The position numbers and the translations under genes are program-made. 64,000 bases of DNA from Branchiostoma lanceolatum (lineage: Eukaryota > Chordata > Leptocardii > Amphioxiformes > Branchiostomatidae), in NCBI RefSeq assembly GCF_035083965.1, contig NC_089722.1, positions 31,128,958 through 31,192,957 of the forward strand, in the 5' to 3' direction. Positions 23,546 to 34,681 of this stretch are shown piece after piece. Every line of letters starts with the position of its first letter. Positions within the stretch are counted from its first letter, which is position 1. The notes below the pieces were generated by a model. The model saw only the letters and a program-made list of their open reading frames with translations. It did no database searches and was not told where the DNA came from.

Positions 23546-23559
23546 CAATGTTCATTAAG

Positions 23560-24370
23560 GTAATAAGATAAGACAGCTACCTATTTATAAAACGAATAAA
23601 GAGATACCGAAGACAATACAGTTGTGCAACATGTTAATCTGCTGTTTTGATAATACTAGTAATATAATATTAATGCGTTTTATTCAAACACCTGAGTTAC
23701 ACACATTTTCTTTACATTGAATAAAAAGGTAAACGACGTTACACATATAATAAGGGGTTAAAATCCCAGACAACTAAACTAAAAGATAGTAAGCTGAGCT
23801 AAAACGTTTGTATTAACAAATGACAGCTAAAGCAGTACACCCTAACATTTACATTCAACAGTAGTTGAACATATGTAGCTACGTGGGCTGAAGAAGGTTA
23901 GACTTGGATGATTTTATAAGATATGTACAAACAGTAAAACATCCTGGTTGATTTGATTGAAGTTAATTGATCTAATTTGAGGAGGTGTTCAAACACAGGT
24001 CCCTGGATTTGGAAAGTTAAGACTGGAGATTTTTTTTTAAATGTCATTCGTGAATATATGTAAATAGAAGTTTATAGAATATAGCATAAATGTGAACACG
24101 TAAAACTGAATTGGGTATCCAGTAACAATTACTAACATGCTACAGTAAATCACATCCAACGCAACACCGATGAAAATAAAGAAAAATAATAAAAGGCAGA
24201 GAATGAACAACATTTTCGGCAAAGCCTTGATCTATATTGTATACATACTTGTGATACCTGTAATCACTCCTGAACCTTCTACATGTACCTGCTGCCAAAC
24301 GCTGTAACTGATAGAGTTTAAGGAGCGAAATGGTTACTTCAGTGTGCTAAAAGTTAAACCCCTGGGTAAG
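23560..24370. other. No gene recognised; presumed 3' flank of the Kelch-like gene
   Basis: AT-rich with no supported feature. Confidence 0.4.
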
Positions 24371-24377
24371 CTGCACT

Positions 24378-26667
24378 CTAAGCATGCATTTGGTCTGACT
24401 TGAAATATGGCAGATACATACGTGCCACAGAGAATGGACTGACGCACTGCCTGAGTTCTGGAGGCAGGGCCTTCGGCAGCCTCAAGTCACTCCAAGTGGC
24501 TGTGGGCCTGTCATAAACACATATACGACAGGTGTCAGAACCTGTCCTTTCATCACGGCGGGTCAACAGCACGTGCAACTGATTCTCCAGCACAAAGAAA
24601 CGGGGATAACTGACAGAGATTATGTCCTCTTCATCAATCTGGCCCAAAACTGGGATCTCTTGCCAGTAATTTGCCTCTGTGTTGTACATCATTATCTTGT
24701 CAAAGCTAAAATCCGCACAGAAGATCTCTGTTACCATGGCAACGGCTGTACAAAATTGAGGAATGTTTCTTGGCAAGGTCAGCCTGTACCAAAACTCCAG
24801 GCTTGAGTCGTAGCGATGCATTTCTGTGTCTGAGAGGATGTAGATGTACCGACCACATGACGTCACTGTATAATCTTTTATCATACCAAAAGCGTCCGGC
24901 TGATTCCCGTGTTCCCATCTCCCCTCAAGATCTACTCGTGAACAAGAGTGCCACTGGTCTGTGTGCTGGTTGTACCTTTCCATAGCCATAAACACATCTT
25001 CTCTCCCTGATGATCGATCAACAACCCTAGCAAGGTAATGAAGGTGTCCACCAGCTTCCACAAGGTGCTCAACTCTCGGTCTGTCATCTCCCTTGACACA
25101 ACGAACTGAAGACTTCTGTTCCCACCTATTTCTAAAGCCTTCGTACTTAAACAGGGACAACTGATCTTCTGACGTTTCAGCAAAATCTGACGCTTCAGTA
25201 AATATCGCTATCATTGGTGACAGCTTTGGCCAGGACTCGAGGAACGACACTGCAGCTGATCTTGAAGAACTTCCCTGCCTCCGGATTTATGCAAAGCATC
25301 TGATTTGACCTGTTGAATACAAAACACATAGTTGACAGTAAATAAAAAAATGGACAAAAATCATGCCACAAAGTTTAACTGCTGACCAGCTATAATGGCC
25401 AGCCCATCCAGCTCTGTCCTAGCTGGCACTTGCTACATTATGTAATATAATACCGTAGAGTGTCCACTACTTTACCAGTTACCATGGTGCCCGGCATCTG
25501 GTCCATGTCATCGATCTTGTTACTTTGAAAACGGAAGAAGAAATGGAGTAAAAACTGTATTTTTGCCTGCCATTGAAGGTGCACAAAACGGCATAGACTG
25601 ATTAGTCTGTAATTGTTAATCAAATGTAATTGAATATGGGATTACTAAAATGCCACAGAAAGCACTAGTACCGACCTTTCAGAGAAAAGAATGGCCATTT
25701 CTGTGGTCATCCCTAGCCTCGGCTTCAGGTTGGGGTGATTCCCTTTCTGTACCATGTTCCTGATGACCTCAGAACTCCGAGGATCCTCGATCCCTGACCA
25801 AGGGTTGTACCAGGACAGCTGTCGTGTCATCTGAGGTCAGCAGGTTGAAGCGGATGTGAGGGAGGATGATCGGTAGGTAGTCCAATCTGTAAGATATAGA
25901 GTAGGGGTGGCAACGAACTCTTAAACATGTGAACTTCACATTAAAACCATAATATGTACAAGAAGAACAGTCACCTACCTGTCCTCCCTGCTGTGCTGCA
26001 CCCATCTCACCACAGCCTCCCACACTGTTGTCTCCTCTTTAACATCCAGCTCATCGTGGCTGATGATCTCAGTCAGTTGATTCACACTCAGACTGCAGAA
26101 CTCATCGCTGGAGGCAACCTGTGGAGGTGCAGAATACATGCATGTAAATATGAGGTATTGTAACCTTTCTTTCCTTGTAATACTGGCTAGCACTGAACAG
26201 TAAACACTTCAAATTAGATCACCGTCCTTTGAATAATTTTGTGGTAGTTACGTTAATTTGAATCAATAGATATCTTTTGATAGTCTCTCTACGCCAGAAA
26301 AGAACTTTCATTTTGCATTACGTTTGCAAAGTCTCTGACAGATTCTAAATACTCTTGCATGGGAATATCAAAACGGAGTGACCTGCTGCTATCAAAACAG
26401 ACCCACCTCAGTAAAGTTTCTATCGATCAACTGTAGACAAGGGTTCAGGATATTGTCTAGACAGAAGGCATCAGCAAACTTGTACAGGTCCACACAGGTG
26501 GAGCGCTCCACGTTCATGGCCATGTAACTGCTGCAGGAGTCTCTCACATAGTCCAGTTGGAGGAGGTCGGCTGCCTGGTATAGGGGCTGCACATTGTCCA
26601 GGGACACATGGAGGGTTCCTGAGTAGATGTAACTCAGGATCTCCCCAAACATGCCTGCATCTAAACC
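24378..26667 (-). CDS. Kelch-like (KLHL) gene, 5'-incomplete, two apparent frameshifts
   Basis: Four exons with good splice sites are visible on the minus strand: 26667-26407 (87 codons), 26118-25979, 25886-25676 and 25309-24378 (stop TAA/TAG at the low end). In order they encode the C-terminal half of a BTB domain (FGEILSYIYSGTL...LQLDYVRDSC), the BACK domain (VDLYKFADAF...DELDVKEETTVWEAVVRWV...LPHIRFNLL) and Kelch blades (W-x6-R, Y-D-S...W, VYDRPTATW). KLHL proteins are usually substrate adaptors of Cullin-3 ubiquitin ligases. Two places need one base fewer to keep the frame: near 25790 (GGG in AGGGATCGAG) and near 25196 (TTT in GATATTTACTG). Both are three-base homopolymers. The exon(s) for the BTB N-terminal half and the start codon are not recognisable between 26667 and 34 kb. 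It is either a young pseudogene or a real gene with assembly errors and a distant first exon. Confidence 0.75.
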
Positions 26668-26669
26668 CT

Positions 26670-27000
26670 AGAAACAATATAATGTAACAATGTTCAAATT
26701 TTATCACATAGTCGGTAGTATGCGCCAAAAGTAACATCCACATTCTGCAGCATCCGGTACTTTTCATAAGTTAAAAAGGCAAAATCTGGCGGAACCAGGT
26801 TTATACCAATTCTTCTAGATAAGTTAACGAAGTGAAGACAATTTAGAATGGTTCAATAGAGGGCTAAGTCAAGACATGGCTGTATGTTTTGTCGGGGTTG
26901 TGGGGGGTGGGAGCGCATTATTCTGAGTCTGAGAATTGAGTGAGGTTTGAACTTGAAGTTAGTGGCAATATTGAATCATGAAGTTTTGGAAGATTGGGAG
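26670..27000. other. No gene recognised; the expected BTB first exon is not here
   Basis: I looked for the D-V-x-L-V ... H-R-x-x-L-A start of a BTB domain on the minus strand and did not find it. Confidence 0.4.
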
Positions 27001-27004
27001 TTTT

Positions 27005-27265
27005 TCCGATATCTGTATCTGTATCTATATAGCCGGTATAACCGCCATTAGGCGTAACACACCAGCTTCGCAGGCACGCGGCGCTTGAGCAGCTGGTCAT
27101 ATTACACCGAACGGTCTGTTACACCTAGTCTTTGCATATCTGACTGCAACCGTTCTTTAAAGCTAGTTATAGTCCTAGTTCCTAGGACGTACGGAATGTT
27201 ACTGTTGACATTGTTTCTGTCCGTCAGACTCAAAGGTTTTCACTTGAGGGCTGACGTCCTTGTTG
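27005..27265 (+). repeat. Dispersed repeat with GTATAACCGCC core, second site
   Basis: It shares TATCTGTATC, then ATAGCCGGTATAACCGCC, then GGCGTAACACACCAGCTTCG with 4415-4478, and carries a longer downstream part ending near TTTTCACTTGAGGGCTGACG. A TTTTCACTTGAG word also lies at 4401, so the two copies share more than the core, in a different order. Confidence 0.6.
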
Positions 27266-27269
27266 AGTA

Positions 27270-27900
27270 GCGCAGTGGAGTGCAAAAAATTGGAACACAG
27301 GTTTAGTCCCTACACTAAACCATTGAAAACCCTTCTTAAAAAAAAAAAATTGGTCCATTTTGGAGACTTTTGGGCTAAAAGGAACAGATAGGGTCTAAGC
27401 TTTCCCAATTTGGTCAAAATTTGCACGTTTCAGTTGGCTTAAGGAGATATCTTAGCGGTTTGGTTTCACGTGCTCTGAGTGGACTCTTCCAGCAAAGTTG
27501 AGGTTTGTTTTCTTTGCATGGTTTCAAAGTCGACAACTGTGGCTTTCTGGTCCATAAGAATTTTTTGGGGCTGCAATGTCAGTAAGTACTTTTCTGAGCC
27601 CTTGTTTCAGTGCATTAAAGCATTACTCCCTATTGGCAAGTCTGACTATAGTATATGCCCTTGAGTGTTTTCTTAGACTGGTCAAAGTTGACCTTCAACC
27701 CCCAAACAACAGAAATCAGTAAGTGCGGATGGGACGGCGGACACAACATTCGTTAGGGTGAATATGAAATTCTCATGTTTTACATGCTCTCCATGATACG
27801 TGGCAGCTTTCATAGGTTCATAGTTTCATTTTATTCTAATAATACGTCACGCCAACCCAACCGTCTTCTGCCGACTTTCGGCCATGTCATTTGTAAACAT
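27270..27900. other. No gene recognised
   Basis: No supported feature beyond a short poly-A run near 27340. Confidence 0.4.
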
Positions 27901-27907
27901 GGTACTA

Positions 27908-28078
27908 GTGAACGTCCTCCCGGTTAAACGCCACTCCTCCCGGTTAAACGCCACTCTTAAATATTTGACAACGTGAACGTGTAGTCACCAAAAGTTGCGA
28001 TTTTCTGTTGTTCCAAACGTTCAGGTTCTCTTAAGTTGGGATTTTTACATTTTTTGTAACCCTTTCTAGGTGGGGACA
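27908..28078 (+). repeat. Dispersed repeat family R, copy 1, with internal perfect 20-bp duplication
   Basis: It aligns with the reverse complement of 62503-62645: GTGAACGTCC, TTAAATATTTGACAACGTG, TAGTCACCAAAAGTTGCG, AACGTTCAGGTTCTCTTAAG, ACCCTTTCTAGG. Here the 20-mer cctcccggttaaacgccact is perfectly doubled (27916-27935 and 27936-27955). The other copy has a single related word. Confidence 0.8.
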
Positions 28079-28081
28079 CAC

Positions 28082-28145
28082 CTATGCTCCGAACGCCCTA
28101 TGTTCCGAACGCCCTATGTTCCGAACGCCCTATGTTCCGAACGGG
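28082..28145. repeat. 16-bp minisatellite, four units
   Basis: Four 16-bp units of CTATGTTCCGAACGCC run head to tail (first and last slightly changed), abutting the satellite array. Confidence 0.95.
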
Positions 28146-30397
28146 TGACATATAAAGGCTTGCTGGACGGATTGCAGCGCTATTTGCTCTTCATCTAAAT
28201 GAGGCCCGTGAAGTTCAAAAAGTGATTAGGACACATTGGGACATAGAGTACCTAATGCAAGTGTCAAATTGTACGGGCCGGATTTAATAAACGAGCCACG
28301 GGGGGTCTAACCCTTCAAGAGCGGGTGGGAAAGGGGACTTAAATAGGATTGTTGGACGGATTGCAGCGCTATTTGCTGTCAATCTAAATGTTGCTCGTGA
28401 ACTTGAAACAGTGATTAGGACACATTGGGACATACAGTACTAAATGCAAGTGTCAAATTGTACGGGCCGGATTTAATAAACGAGCCACGGGGGGTCTAAC
28501 CCTTCAAGAGCGGGTGGGAAAGGGGTACATTTAAAGGCTTGCTCAACGGATTGAAGCGCTATTTGCCGTCAATCTAAATGTTGCTCGTGAACTTGAAACA
28601 GTGATTAGGACACATTGGGACATACAGTACCTAATGCAAGTGTCAAATTGTACGGGCCGGATTTAATAAACGAGCCACGGGGGGTCTAACCCTTCAAGAG
28701 CGGGTGGGAAAGGGGTACATTTAAAGGCTTGCTCAACGGATTGAAGCGCTATTTGCCGTCAATCTAAATGTTGCTCGTGAACTTGAAACAGTGATTAGGA
28801 CACATTGGGACATAGAGTACCTAATGCAAGTGTCAAATTGTACGGGCCGGATTTAATAAACGAGCCACGGGGGGTCTAACCCTTCAAGAGCGGGTGGGAA
28901 AGGGGACTTAAATAGGCTTGTTGGACGGATTGCAGCGCTATTTGCTGTCAAAATAAATGTTGCTCGTGAACTTGAAACAGTGATTAGGACACTCTGGGAC
29001 ATAGAGTACCTAATGCAAGTGTCAAATTGTACGGGCCGGATTTAATAAACGAGCCACGGGGGGTCTAACCCTTCAAGAGCGGGTGGGAAAGGGGTACATT
29101 TAAAGGCTTGCTCAACGGATTGAAGCGCTATTTGCCGTCAATCTAAATGTTGCTCGTGAACTTGAAACAGTGATTAGGACACATTGGGACATACAGTACC
29201 TAATGCAAGTGTCAAATTGTACGGGCCGGATTTAATAAACGAGCCACGGGGGGTCTAACCCTTCAAGAGCGGGTGGGAAAGGGGACTTAAATAGGCTTGT
29301 TGGACGGATTGCAGCGCTATTTGCTGTCAATCTAAATGTTGCTCGTGAACTTGAAACAGTGATTAGGACACTCTGGGACATAGAGTACCTAATGCAAGTG
29401 TCAAATTGTACGGGCCGGATTTAATAAACGAGCCACGGGGGGTCTAACCCTTCAAGAGCGGGTGGGAAAGGGGTACATTTAAAGGCTTGCTCAACGGATT
29501 GAAGCGCTATTTGCCGTCAATCTAAATGTTGCTCGTGAACTTGAAACAGTGATTAGGACACATTGGGACATACAGTACCTAATGCAAGTGTCAAATTGTA
29601 CGGGCCGGATTTAATAAACGAGCCACGGGGGGTCTAACCCTTCAAGAGCGGGTGGGAAAGGGGACTTAAATAGGCTTGTTGGACGGATTGCAGCGCTATT
29701 TGCTGTCAATCTAAATGTTGCTCGTGAACTTGAAACAGTGATTAGGACACTCTGGGACATAGAGTACCTAATGCAAGTGTCAAATTGTACGGGCCGGATT
29801 TTATAAGCGAGCCATGGGGGGTTTAACCCTTCAAGAGCGGGTGGGAAAGGGGTACATTTAAAGGCTTGTTGGACGGATTGCAGCGCTATTTGCCGTCAAT
29901 CTAAATGTTGCTCGTGAACTTGAAACAGTGATAAGGACACATTGGGACATACAGTACCTAATGCAAGTGTCAAATTGTACGGGCCGGATTTAATAAACGA
30001 GCCACGGGGGGTCTAACCCTTCAAAGGAGCGGGTGGGAAAGGGGACTTAAATAGGCTTGTTGGACGGATTGCAGCGCTATTTGCTGTCAATCTAAATGTT
30101 GCTCGTGAACTTGAAACAGTGATTAGGACACTCTGGGACATAGAGTACCTAATGCAAGTGTCAAATTGTACGGGCCGGATTTTATAAGCGAGCCACGGGG
30201 GGTCTAACCCTTCAAGAGCGGGTGGGAAAGGGGACTTAAATAGGCTTGTTGGACGGATTGCAGCGCTATTTGCTGTCAATCTAAATGTTGCTCGTGAACT
30301 TGAAACAGTGATTAGGCCACATTGGGACATAGAGTACCTAATGCAAGTGTCAAATTGTACGGGCCGGATTTAATAAACGAGCCACGGGGGGTCTAAC
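28146..30397. repeat. 189-190-bp satellite, 12 units, alternating A and B types
   Basis: Each unit contains ATGCAAGTGTCAAATTGTAC, then GGGCCGGATTTAATAAACGA and TCTAACCCTTCAAGAGCGGG. Two subtypes are clear. Type A starts GGGGACTTAAATAGGCTTGT with GGATTGCAGCG. Type B starts GGGGTACATTTAAAGGCTTG with GGATTGAAGCG. From the second unit the order is A B B A B A B A B' A A, where B' (about 29852) is a B start joined to an A middle. The first unit is the most diverged. Because 189 is a multiple of three, long open frames run through it by chance. The array stops sharply at 30397, 43 bp before a transposase ATG. Confidence 0.97.
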
Positions 30398-30440
30398 CGT
30401 AAATCATGGCCCGGAAGATGAGAGTATAAACGCCAGAGCC

Positions 30441-31922
30441 ATGGTTTGCCGGATGCTGTCAGCTGTGGAGAACGCACCGTCCCAGCCGGTGAGAAGGGTC
30501 TATGACGCAGTGATACAAGGGGAGGCGAGCGTGAGGGATGCGCCGAACTTCAGAACAGTCAGGACACAGCTGGAGCGTCGCCGGGCTTCCCTCGTCCCCC
30601 CCCCCCCCCCCCTCCCAGCGACTGTGGAGGATGTCGTCATCCCTGACGAGTGGGCGAGGACACTGGGAGGACGGCAGTACCTGAGCCACCAAGACAATGA
30701 CTGGGGCATCCTCGTCTTCGGGACAAACAGGAACTTCAGGAAGCTGAGAGATTGTACAGTCTTGTACATGGACGGAACGTTTAAAAGTTGCCCTCGACCC
30801 TACAGCCAGTTCTTCACCATCCACGGGCTGTACTTTGAACGAGTCATCCCTTTCGTAATGGCGCTGATGACATCAAAGACGGTCGGCGCATACCGCCAGG
30901 TCCTCCATCACGTAAAGGAGAAGGTGAGGGAGGTAACCGGACATGACCTCAGCCCTGAGATGATAGTGTCGGACTTCGAGGTATCCATCATCTCCTCGAA
31001 CGAGACGGAGTTCCCGGATGCCAACATCGCCGGGTGCTACTTCCACTTCTGCCAAAGCTTGTGGCGGCGCATACAACGCTCGGCCTGGCTGGGCCCTACG
31101 GGAGGGACTGAAGACGTGCCTACGGAAAGCAATGGGAATAGGTTATCTGCCTGTGGCATTGGTTCGATTCAACTTTCAGGAACGTATAGATAGCCACTCC
31201 ACACAGCAGCTGATTGGTCAATATCCGGCCCTGCAGGAATTTTTCGAGTACCTGGAAAGAAACTACGTGGCGGCCGGTGACGTGACGTTCCCCATTCCCA
31301 TGTGGAACGTATACAACAGGAACACAGACACGAGGACAAACAACCACGTTGAATGTATTAATGCTTTGATCATGTGAATGTTTGTAGGATTTCTTGTATT
31401 CCAAAATCTTTCCGTCGTCCTGACACAACTTACTACATGTAACCGTCGTCTTTTTTCTATCTGTCCAGCCAAACTTTGAGAGTAGTCGTCTTCCTTGGGC
31501 CGAAATGTTCTTGCTTGTGCTATTGTGCTATGAAAGAAATGCACTCACAAAAAAAGTCTTATAGAGTCACGTGTGGCATCATCCTTTCTGCTGCATCACA
31601 AAGCAAGGACAATGTTAACCTTCGTATATGATGTTGTTCTTTGTTAGGTTTCCACCAGAGGTGGAACAATACCATTGGACGAGCCCATCCACCCCTGTGG
31701 TTCTTCCTCCAGCGGATGAAAGACGAACAGAAGACGGTGGAGCAGACTTTGGCAAGCGTCGCCAGAGGTGACCCACCTCCCCCGCGGAGGAGGAAGTGGC
31801 GAGAGCTGGAGAGGCGCATCACCAGGCTGCGGCAAGAGTACGTCGATGGAAGAAGATCGCTGGACCGTTACTGGTGCGCAGTGGTCCACGCGATCAAGAC
31901 GTTTGTCCCTAATGCTGAATGA
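30441..31922 (+). pseudogene. MULE-type transposase gene, one intron, one frameshift
   Basis: Exon 1 (30441-31354) encodes a GC-rich protein with the MULE transposase layout: VLYMDGTFKSCP (first acidic residue D111), IVSDFE (D178), GCYFHFCQSLWRRIQ, then after a +1 frame change near 31080 LRKAMGIGYLPVALV, FPIPMWNVYN and TNNHVE, the likely third acidic residue. An intron (31355-31647, GT...AG) joins in frame to FHQRWNNTIG ... PLWFFLQRMKDEQ and a stop at about 31920. A 17-base C run (30596-30612) codes for prolines and is slippage-prone. GC content and codon use differ strongly from the AT-rich surroundings. Without the frameshift the layout is a normal domesticated-looking or element-borne transposase. 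No terminal inverted repeats were found around it. Confidence 0.8.
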
Positions 31923-32638
31923 TATTTACTAGTTTTATTATATAACAAGGTAAATCATTAGTAGTTGCACTGCCCATGGTACTGAAAGACTTTCACAGCT
32001 ACAGGGCGGAAACTAATGCTGGCGCTACCAACCTCCTCTGTGCTACTAACCTTATTTTCATCACGTGGAGTGATATGTAGCAATGGATAACTGTAGATAA
32101 TAAGCTGTTTATAAAATCAAATGTTGTATACATAACATTACTTTGAAAATCCCACCCCAATACATTCATGAAACTGCAATACGGCAACGGATGGCGAGCT
32201 TGCCTCAGAGTGTGTCAGTTGCCATGATCGATAAACCTAATAACTTTATCTGCAATTGGAATTGATAGTCTTTATCTATTACTAACGTCATATGCATTTG
32301 TGTAAATATAGAAGTGATTCCGTCATAAAACTTTAAGCAGTTGGCGGTTATACAGAGCTACGCGATGAATAATCAATTAAGTGAAATCTTTCAACTATGA
32401 CCTTTATGACAATTTGGATGAGTCTATTTATCGAATGGGGAATAAATGTTTTCACTATTACGTATGAATTCCCATCAAAAATTCATTCAAAATTCTTTTA
32501 GAATTAAAAGATTAAGTATTTTGATAGAATTCAACTTTTTGTAATATCTTTAAAGGCATGAACCTTGATGTCTAGATAAACATTAGATAACAAGCACCCC
32601 TCTGATAAAATGGTTGAGCCCGTCCGAACGCGGAAGCC
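31923..32638. other. No gene recognised
   Basis: I looked for an inverted copy of the satellite or other transposon end here and found none. Confidence 0.45.
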
Positions 32639-32639
32639 G

Positions 32640-34548
32640 GTTAAAAACACATGAAACATCATCATGGATTATTTTATAAACTTTTGTCTTCAGGGATAGG
32701 GGGGAACTTCTTTAGGATAATAAAATCAATGTATCATAACATAGAATATTGTGTCAAAACCCCACATGGTCTGTCACCCTACTTTCAGTCTCTTTGCGGG
32801 GTGCGACAGGGTTGTAATCTGAGTCCTCTCCTATTCAACCTATTCATCAATGATTTTCCATCTCTACTAGATCCAACATCCTGCGATCCATTGATACTAA
32901 AAGATATTAATATAAATAGCATATTTTGGGCCGACGACCTTGTCCTTGTATCAAAATCTGAAGCAGGCCTAAAAGAGTGTCTGAGGACACTGGACCAATT
33001 TTGTTCCCTATGGAAATTATCAATCAATAAGAACAAGACAAAAGTAATGATTTTCTCAAAAAATGGACGGACAGCCGATTATAAGCATTCTCCTTTCAAA
33101 TCTCAAGGTCAAGCTTTAGAGATAGCTAAATTTTACACATACTTAGGAGTGGACATTACACCGTCAGGATCTTTTAGTCGTGCCATTAAACAGTTAAGAC
33201 TGAAAGCTCTACGTGCCTCTTTTAGATTAAAATCATTATTATCATCAAACTCAAATCCGTCAATCTCCCTAGCTATTGATCTGTTTAACAGTTTGGTGAA
33301 ACCTATTCTGCTTTATTGCAGTGAACTTACTGGAATAAATATACAATGTAGAGACCTAATTTTCAAAGGAATTAAGGAATATCCCAATGAAAAGATCAGA
33401 ACATCAATAGATACAATCCTCAGCCCGATATTGGGGTCGGATGTTGGTTTACTGAGAGTTAGTCGGTTAGGAAAGATATCAGACCCCACGTCTACAGTTA
33501 CTCGCCCTGTTGTTGTTCGATTCAAGAAGTATAGTGATAAACTGAACGTGATTTACCAGTCAGACACATTGTTAAGGAACCAGAATGTCACGCTAGATCA
33601 ACCAAAAATTTCGTATGAAATTCCTGACTTGGAATATGTACTTTTAAATTTTTGCAAAATTATACTACGTGTTCCAAAAAGTTCTATAAATGCCGCCGTA
33701 AGGGGTGAATTGGGAGTATTCCCGTTGTTCATTGACAGTCAAACACAGTTGATTAAATACTGGCTAAGATTGAAAAAATCACCTAATGACAAGATTGTTA
33801 AAAAAGCATACGACACTTCAGTCGAAGAAGAACATGACTGGGCTACTCACGTTCAAGATATATTATGTAGACATGGGTTCCAAAATGTTTGGCTTAACCC
33901 CGCAGTTAATGCCAATCATTTTGGAATTATATTCAAAGAACGTCTGAAAGACTCATTTCTTTCTGGCTGGAGGGAACAACTTAGACATTCCAGTAAACTA
34001 CACGCATATTCTAAAATCAAAAAACACTTTGGCATGGAAACATATCTCACATCAATTCATAATAAACTGTTTGCAAATAGCATAACAAAGCTGAGAATCA
34101 GTGCACATTGCTTAGAAGTTGAAAAGGGTCGACACCACAACACACCAGCCACTCAGAGATTGTGTCCCACATGTAATGGAAGTGTTGAAGATGAATTCCA
34201 CTTTGTAATGAATTGTCCAACTTATAGCAAAGAGAGAGATATGCTTTTACAGACTATTATTACTAAGACAAACTTCACCCTATCTGGTACACAGAGCGAT
34301 ATTTTCTATGTACTGTTGTCATGTCCGACTCCTATATCCATGAACATAGGTCAATTTCTCCATAAATCATTCGAAAAGCGAGACAGAATTATCCATACAT
34401 GATTATATATTGTAACAAATACACTGGTTTCGAAAATATTTTGTACTTAGAATTGTAGGATAGATTAGCCTTGTAGTATTGTTGATTTCATGCCATACAT
34501 TGTACCATGTACGATTGTTGAGCAATAAAGTTCACTTCACTTCACTTC
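32640..34548 (+). mobile_element. Non-LTR retrotransposon (family B), 5'-truncated, 583-codon open frame
   Basis: The frame 32651-34402 begins in the middle of the reverse-transcriptase palm (HGLFYKLL ... IKSMYHN). It contains GVRQGCNLSPLLFNLFINDF and the catalytic aspartates in the form FWADDLVLVS, so the usual Y of YADD is W. It then has YLGVDITPSGSFSRA, the thumb, a long C-terminal domain and the zinc motif CPTCNGS...EFHFVMNC. The 3' UTR contains AATAAA at about 34524 and ends in a (TTCAC)n tail at 34529-34548. The 5' part, with ORF1, endonuclease and the first RT motifs, is missing. The unbroken frame suggests a fairly recent insertion. It ends 134 bp before the ATG of the F-box gene on the same strand. 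Confidence 0.92.
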
Positions 34549-34681
34549 TGATGACTCTGAGTCAGCGCTCCCAAGACTTAGTTTTAGTTCTGCCTCATCT
34601 GACAGCAGTATTACAGTAAGGGTACCATAATCTACCTACGAACTAAGTTGCAACAACGGCCGATTTGTAATCTACAGAAAA
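34549..34681 (+). promoter_or_regulatory. 5' leader/promoter-proximal region of the F-box gene
   Basis: The 133 bp between the LINE tail and the start codon must hold the 5' UTR unless an upstream exon exists. A palindrome-like GACTCTGAGTC sits at 34553-34563. No TATA box is evident. Confidence 0.35.

Noticed and set aside
30013..30330. A 105-codon minus-strand frame with repeated blocks
   Set aside because: It runs through satellite units whose length (189 bp) is a multiple of three. The openness follows from the period, not from selection.
28146..30397. CRISPR array
   Set aside because: Repeats are contiguous ~190-bp units without spacers, in an animal genome.
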